Of a stretch of 64,000 bases of DNA, positions 58,092 to 64,000 are shown piece after piece. The position numbers were made by a program, and so were the translations under genes. The DNA lies in assembly GCA_022385805.1 (NCBI GenBank), contig MU277675.1, forward strand, positions 315,018 through 379,017, written 5' to 3'. This DNA is from Pilatotrama ljubarskyi. Lineage: Eukaryota > Basidiomycota > Agaricomycetes > Polyporales > Polyporaceae. Each line of letters starts with the position of its first letter. Within the stretch, counting starts at the first letter, position 1. The notes under the pieces are model-generated. The model was not told where the DNA came from. It worked only from the letters and a program-made list of their open reading frames with translations, and did no database searches.

Positions 58092-60385
58092 GCTCATACG
58101 TTGCACCCCGTCATCGCGAAGCCTGCCTAGGGTGCACGATCGCCTTTCTCGTCCTTTCGTAGCATCAGTGCCTGGGTCCATGTCAAGTATGAATTGATGA
58201 CAGTAATACAATCGTTTATGGTAACACGCTAGCACATGCAGTCCGGAGAGACAAACCGAGAAGTGATGAGGAGATTGATACAGTACTGTGTGGTACATGG
58301 GTCTGGGAATTGCAGATATATACATGATTAAGTGGGTAGTGATGCGGCGGAACCCGAGCGCAGTCCTCCGCATTCCCACCCCGTGAGGCCCAAGACCCCA
58401 CTACCAGCCCGCAGTCTGATACAACCCAAACACTGATGGCCGCAGCAAGAGTGGATATGGCTGGACCCTATTTGGAACGAGCCCTGCGCGCATGGATGCA
58501 AAGCTTGTCCGCAACCCCCATCGTGAGAGCCAACGGCCGGTGGTTGAGAGGATACGGCATCGCGGAGCCGTTAAGCCATAGCGCCAAGCGGCCGGGTTAT
58601 GCGGTTCAGGCACGATGGTTCCCTATATGGGCTCAGGTGCCAAGTGCACCAGAGTAGGGCGCGGGATCGCGGTAAAGAAGAGAGTTGGTATGGCGTATTC
58701 AGCTCAGGAGCGGGACGGGGTAACGATGGCTTGCAGCGGGCACATCTTACGTGCGTGGGTGATTGTGCGCATACACTGTGATGTGGACAGCGGGAACAAG
58801 TGGGCAGTGCCTGCGTTGGGAGGATGGACGCGAGGGATCTCGTCTCGGTTAGAAGAAAACGGGCCCGTTGGTGAAAGCTGCCGTTCGGATGGAGGTTTGC
58901 GAGCCAAAGGATCCGGAGGGCTTCGACGTTGACTGAACGGATTGGGAAAGGGATACTGGGGAAGTCCAGGACGTGAACATGGTTATGAGTGTCAGAGACG
59001 CGGATGTGTGAGCGGTGGAGTCAGAAATGGGCGATGCGCCGAGGTGTGCGTTGCGTGAGCGCAAGGAGGTGCAGTAAGGACATGCCGAACATCCTCGCCG
59101 CCCATTTATACTGTGTCTGTGGTATGACACAGCATGGAGGTATAATACGCTGTGCGAGTAAAAGTTTGAAATAACGTGGTGTGACTCGGGTACAGATACG
59201 TCTCTGCTGGTGGACCGGTACCTGAAAATCCGGGCTGAAGTGACTTGTCGACAAGACGACAGGGGGCACTCTGTTGCGAGATGCTGTGAAGTGGTATGCG
59301 GCTAATGCTGTTCGCTCCCGCGCAAGAGAGAAACCACAAAAGCGGCCAGGTCTCCCTGCGTGCCGCGCTATACGTGAGTTGTGGAGGGAAGCCGCAGCGC
59401 ATGGAGACACTGTTTCATCACTCACCTTCACGTAACGCTTGTTCGCGCGCCATGAGGTGATTGTGCAGACAGTGTGCTTGGGGAATCCCGCTGGTGCAAG
59501 ACAGAAGAACCTAGACAGACAGTGCTCAACTGAGTGGGAACCATAGTACGCACAGCATGCGGGTACCGATGGACGCGGTCTAAGATCTCAGAGCGCGGAT
59601 GGCAGTGCTGAGTCACCGATCCGTGAAGACGCATCGCGGCAAAGACAAGCGCATCAGGAACGTTCTCTTGACTCGTCTCGACTTGTCTGGCTGTGCCGAC
59701 CGTCAGCTGCAGAAAGCACCTCAAGGCAGGAGCTGTGCATAAGGGCTAGGGGAGGCGGTGTCGGTGTGGATGAGTGTCTGAAGTTTGATCGCTCCGATAA
59801 GTCTGATTCGGATCTGGTGAGCAGACCTTTTGGTCAGCATCCACACGCCAAAGTCAGACTTCAGCTGATGCACACGATATTGTAGTAGACGACAACCGAC
59901 CAGGGCGACTTACTCCAGACATGAGGATCTGTGCAACTTGAACTTGAGGACAGGGCCACTCGAGCGACACTTGGGACGGTGGTGCTGAGCAAGTACGGCG
60001 GCGCGGAACGGTCCTGAGAAGCTGAACCGATCAGTTCGATTGAGCAATGCATCAGATCGATTCCCAGTAACTGACGACTATCCTCACAATATTGCACATT
60101 CACGCAGGCGGCCACTAGTCCGAGTCGCACTCATCTCGTCATCATAATCTATCCGACTCTATAGACCGGCTGGTTTGAGCTCTGCATAATGTTGACACCA
60201 CCTAGACTGCATGATCACAGGGGCCGTTGCAAGTCTCACAAAGAGGACCATCTGCTGCCATCGTTGAAACATCAGTAATGATACCGTCGTTGACGTCGGT
60301 GCACTCTCTGCTAGGCAGATATAGTTTTCCGTGTCAGTAAGTGCTATGTGACAAATACTCTGCACTGATCGCGGGCAAAGTTAGA
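58092..60385. other. 2.3 kb without supported genes
   Basis: Several open frames occur on both strands, but none has recognisable motifs or clean splice joints. This includes minus-strand runs at 58.85-59.43 and 59.86-60.13 kb. Confidence 0.3.
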
Positions 60386-60735
60386 TTCCATCTAGCTCGA
60401 GGTCATAGTACCCTACTAACTCCACTGGTTGCATGACCTTGACTTGTTCGCGAGGGCGGAGGTCTAAATCAACATCCACTACCGAAGAAGTCAGCATCGT
60501 CAGTACTGTCTTCATAGGTTTAAGTGAAAGTTGCTCACAATAGAGGTGCTGACTACACGGTCTCCCAGGCAACTCCCCAGGGACACCACTCTAGGACATA
60601 TACACCCCATACGGCAGCCGTCCGCCGAATGAATGCGGATGACAACATCGTACTCGCAGAGTGACATCCCATGTCGCCGCCCCCCTCGCTTTCCCACACG
60701 CGGGCCTGGAATGCCATTCACGCAGGCCGACATCA
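60386..60735 (-). CDS. Weak candidate exon pair, unrecognised
   Basis: A minus-strand piece reading GVPGELPGRPCSQHLY can be joined over a GTGAGC...GGTAG intron to DVDLDLRPREQVKVMQPVEL and VGYYDLELDG. The second part is acidic and natural-looking. No start, stop context or family was established; it may be a small gene or a relic. Confidence 0.22.
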
Positions 60736-62141
60736 GCGTGCCTCAGATTGGATTCGACCGGCGCGGCAGCGGGCGCAGAATCTCCGCCTGACCTGTTCAT
60801 TAGCCTGCTTTCCTACGCAAATAGGCACACCCTTCCACTACTCTTCCTCCCCTGTATCGACCCTGAATTTGATGATCTTAGCAAACAATCACGGGCAACA
60901 GCGGCGGCTTCGACGCGCCATTCGGCCATTCGTTGCACATCGTATGGAGACCGCCTGTATGTTTACCAGTGACATAGCGGCATGCTCCGTGACGGCGGCG
61001 CGGCCCCTGCGGTCTCTATTGCTTGGCGACGGCCATTGTCAACACGGTGACTTCCCGGATCCCGAGGAGATGTCCTCGAGGCACACGGCACGGCGGCGTC
61101 AGCACACCTGCACTTCAAATCAGTACTGTAGCAAAGGCCGGTGCTCCTCTAGGTAATGTCCGATCCCTGCGGCATGGGTTCTGAGAAGAGATGGTGTGCG
61201 CAGCCTGGGTCTGCAATCGAGGCGCTTGGTCCGCTTCTTCACCCGCCGCAGCGAACGACTCGGATTCTCGGCCTGCAACTCGATGTGACATCTCCGGGAC
61301 ATGGGCCAGATTGCAGTAGGCCACTCAGTGATTGATGCATTGCAGCTGCGATGGCAGACATGACGAGCATCTTCTCGCGCGCGCAGGAGGCGGTCAACAG
61401 GCTATCACCGAAGACAGTGCTATATGCGTACGTTTCCGAGGCTGATGCGCATCCGTGAAGTCTGTTCTCTCACTTATCGCCCTCAGCAAGGCATACGGTA
61501 CAAACCCCACGAGACAGTTCTGCAGTGCAGTACACTATACAGGCGTACACGTACGTTCGATGCATCCACTACATAGTAGTAGTACTACTATCACAGGGAG
61601 CCGATAGCACATCGCATGGGAATCCTTCCGCCCTTCCGCCGGTCGCCCTTGTCCGTGATGAAGCTGAGTCCGGGTCCCGCAACGCCCGGGACGCTCACCC
61701 TCGCCCATCCTCTCCCACACTTTCTCTTCTCTTCTCCCGACCAGCCGCAATGCGGTGGTGAAGCTCGCGGCATTCCCCCACTTCGCGGATTCGCAGGCGC
61801 CAAGTCGACTTCGCAGACGCCCCGCGCCCGACGGGCTCCGGCGTCTCGCATCCGATCGGATGCCCAGAGCAGTCGCCGGTGAATATGTAATCCGCCGATC
61901 GAATGGAAAGCGTATCCCTCGTTATGCAGCGCGGCCCGGGGTGAGGCGCACTGGGACGCATCGCGGACGAAGGGTCAAGGAGAAGGCGATGTCGATGGGG
62001 AGTCGTCGCATGGGCGTCATGGGTTGTGGGAGTGCTGAGACGACATCTGGTCGCATGACGGATGCATAGTGACGTGGGGTTACGGACAGTCAGCGAAGTG
62101 ACCGCGTTCGTCGCTGTTCAGCGAGGTCTGCAACATGCTGA
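60736..62141. other. 1.4 kb without supported genes
   Basis: A short plus-strand start, MADMTSIFSRAQEAVNRLSP at 61351, is followed by GTACGTTTCC, a possible donor, but no continuing gene could be built. Otherwise nothing was recognised. Confidence 0.3.
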
Positions 62142-62288
62142 CTAGAAGAAGACGGGCGCGGATGAGGTGGCGGTCGCACGGATGACGCCCTGCGAGGTCG
62201 GCCTGGAGGGAGGACTGGAGGTCGACGCGGTCGGCCGACCGTTCGTGAGCTGAGATGCAGGCATGGTGGCGGCAACGGAGTTCTGCAT
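62142..62288 (-). CDS. Possible 48-residue protein behind a TATA promoter
   Basis: This is a short frame, MQNSVAATMPASQLTNGRPT through TSSAPVFF, ending at TAG 62144-62142. It is Ser/Thr/Pro-rich, with no signal peptide and no CaaX tail. Its interest lies in the well-formed TATA box about 105 bp upstream and a leader of about 75 nt. It could be a first exon, a small protein or an upstream frame of a longer transcript. Confidence 0.25.
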   Translation of the reverse strand: MQNSVAATMPASQLTNGRPTASTSSPPSRPTSQGVIRATATSSAPVFF

Positions 62289-62392
62289 CGTTGTCGAGTG
62301 TGGTGTGGAAGAAAACGCGAGGTCTCGGTGATGTCAATGAAGTGTGTTGTCGAGAGTCTTTCGTTGTGGGCTGGCTGTTGCGCGGCCGCGGT

Positions 62393-62400
62393 CTTATATA
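62393..62400 (-). promoter_or_regulatory. TATA box on the minus strand
   Basis: This reads TATATAAG on the minus strand after a GGGGAGGGAC run. It is the best core-promoter match in the last 8 kb and lies about 105 bp before the 48-codon frame. Confidence 0.45.
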
Positions 62401-64000
62401 GTCCCTCCCCTTGGACAGGAGCTGTCAGCAAAGAGGTATCGACCTGAACCTTACTGGCCCAAAGAAGCAGGCGTTGTCGTATCCCGATTGCAGGGCGGCT
62501 ACAGTCCGGGGAATCCACACCCGATTTCGACTCGGAGGTATAGACCATTGATAGTCTGTTGGACAGCCCGGGGGATATGAAAGAAGCTGCGCGACCCCTA
62601 AGCGAGCAGTGCCTCCGAAGGCACAATGATCCCGGTATTAGTATTCCAGGCGCGATCATTCCAGTCAGACTACTTAGCGCGCGCGCACATCGACGGGCTG
62701 TCTAGAGCTGTAGGCGAGGTGAGCGGTGCCGAGAGTAGACTAGTTTGCGCCGAGCGGATTGACAACGGTTACCCTTACGTTTGATACATTGTCATCCACG
62801 GCTGAGCGTGCCCGCCACGGTGGGCGCGTGGACTGAAGCTGCCTGGTGGCGAGAGTTCATGCCAAGTGCGGGCGAGAGCGTCTCACGCCAGAGGGAGGAT
62901 CTGCATACCCATACGAAGAAGTGACTGCGGCCAGTACGCAACCATATGAAGGCGTTACCGTGCAGTACTGAGAATCCCATGTACGCCGATTGTGCATAGT
63001 ATCGCGGCCTCGAAGGGCTGTCATGGAGGCTATCATGGACATCGAGAATCACTTGTGATTCCGGAAGGGTGGCGCACCTGAAGCCTGCGGAGGATGGTTG
63101 TTGTGCCCATCGCAGAGTGTTCTGCGCTTTCTTCGTAGAGAAAACAGTCGCTCTACTTAGCGATACCGTAAGTCATTGGTTTCCTATGACCTACTCATAT
63201 CTAGTCTCTCATAGAACAAGTCGCGTGATACTGATGGGAGGTTCATGGGGAACCGTCGGTTCGCTCGCTTCTTCGCAATTGCGGGCTGACCATGGAGAAA
63301 CCACGCGGCCGTCGCCTGCACACGGGTTCCAAGTGGCAGCAGGGGCTCAGCCCCCCTTGGAATAGGTTTTGGAGTGACTATGTTTAGGGTGCAGACGAGC
63401 ATAGGAGGTACCTCTCTGGGGTGCGCCGCCAAGTCGCCGCGACAGCACCCGTGCATTACGCAGCTCGTCCATTCCGAGCGATAGATGGAACGCACCTAGT
63501 TCAATACCACTTATGAGCAGTCCGGGTGCTGGGCTCCCGCGCTCAGGCAGGACGAGCAAGTCATACCCGGCCGACCGGCGGTTCGTGCCAGGAAAGAACC
63601 TCTTTGTAAGGCTCCATCCGAAGAAGCTATCCGGATACCGCAGGGAGCGCCTGCGATGCCCTTCGCAAGTTCCCTCGGCGCCTTCGGTGCCTCTACGCGT
63701 GCAGCGTCTTGTCCGCCGCTTCTTCGTGCCCGATTTAGTGACGAATCGGCGATAGGCACGCTGAAGCTCGCCGCTGCGGCCACCCTCCTGCTGCTGCGTG
63801 GCCTGGCACGACCTGGCAGGTAGCCCAAACGGTGATCGAGCGGTGAGGGTGGCGGAAGCGAAGGGTACCCATAACATGTTTCAGCGCGGAGAGCTGCGCG
63901 AAGCTTGAGGACGGCGCCTCGGAGCAGCGGTCGCGATCTCTGGATGGGTGTTCGAATGAGAGCCAGAACATGTCGCCTGGGTACAAAGTGAATACCTACA
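62401..64000. other. Right end of the window, no supported gene
   Basis: From about 63.4 kb to the edge several frames on both strands are open and GC-rich, for example minus-strand FTLYPGDMFWLSFEHPS near the edge. None is recognised. A gene running off the right edge is possible but unproven. Confidence 0.3.

Overview
The window looks like nuclear DNA of a filamentous basidiomycete, most likely a wood-associated Agaricomycete. Genes are split by many short GT-AG introns (about 50-75 nt). Recognisable products are eukaryotic (CAF1 deadenylase, F-BAR/SH3 protein, large NAD-glutamate dehydrogenase, geranylgeranyltransferase-I beta). Several others are typical of fungi (mannitol-1-phosphate dehydrogenase, Kre9/KNH-type GPI protein, riboflavin-aldehyde-forming-like secreted barrel protein, GH20 hexosaminidase). 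Exon joints were deduced by eye from splice sites and protein continuity, without alignment tools.

Layout. 0-8 kb: a fragment at the left edge, a CAF1/POP2 deadenylase and a BZZ1-like F-BAR/SH3 protein, all on the minus strand. 8-11 kb: gene-poor. 11-17 kb: a small secreted double-psi barrel protein, weak secreted candidates, mannitol-1-phosphate 5-dehydrogenase and a Kre9/KNH-type GPI protein. 17-30 kb: an accessory region with four paralogues of a family I do not recognise (A 17.3 kb, D 26.0 kb, B 27.5 kb, C 29.0 kb), interspersed with a conserved hypothetical gene, a GH20 hexosaminidase, two further hypotheticals and a dispersed duplication. 31-36 kb: NAD-dependent glutamate dehydrogenase. 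37.7-39 kb: a short-chain dehydrogenase. 40.5-49 kb: an amino-acid/GABA-type permease, a vacuolar-type aspartic protease with lesions, a triacylglycerol lipase and an MFS monocarboxylate-type transporter. 50-56.5 kb: a carboxylesterase/lipase carrying a MITE in an intron, a PAM2-containing protein with a MIF4G-like segment, and geranylgeranyltransferase-I beta. 56.7-64 kb: a decayed F-box/LRR gene, then sequence with little I can support.

The most notable feature is the four-member family. Every copy has three exons, two phase-0 introns, a tiny first exon, a basic and Ser/Thr/Pro-rich N-terminus, and a conserved C-terminal block around GEEKF and RPGHRD. Copies B and C are recent duplicates that share 3' flanking DNA. 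Copy C is broken by a 253-bp hairpin-rich insertion with a 3-bp target duplication. Two other MITEs (267 bp each, near-identical, about 20-bp terminal inverted repeats, 3-bp target duplications) lie at 51.9 and 52.4 kb. The genes do not form one obvious pathway. Several serve nitrogen and carbon use (glutamate dehydrogenase, permease, protease, lipases, hexosaminidase, mannitol metabolism), which fits a saprotrophic fungus.
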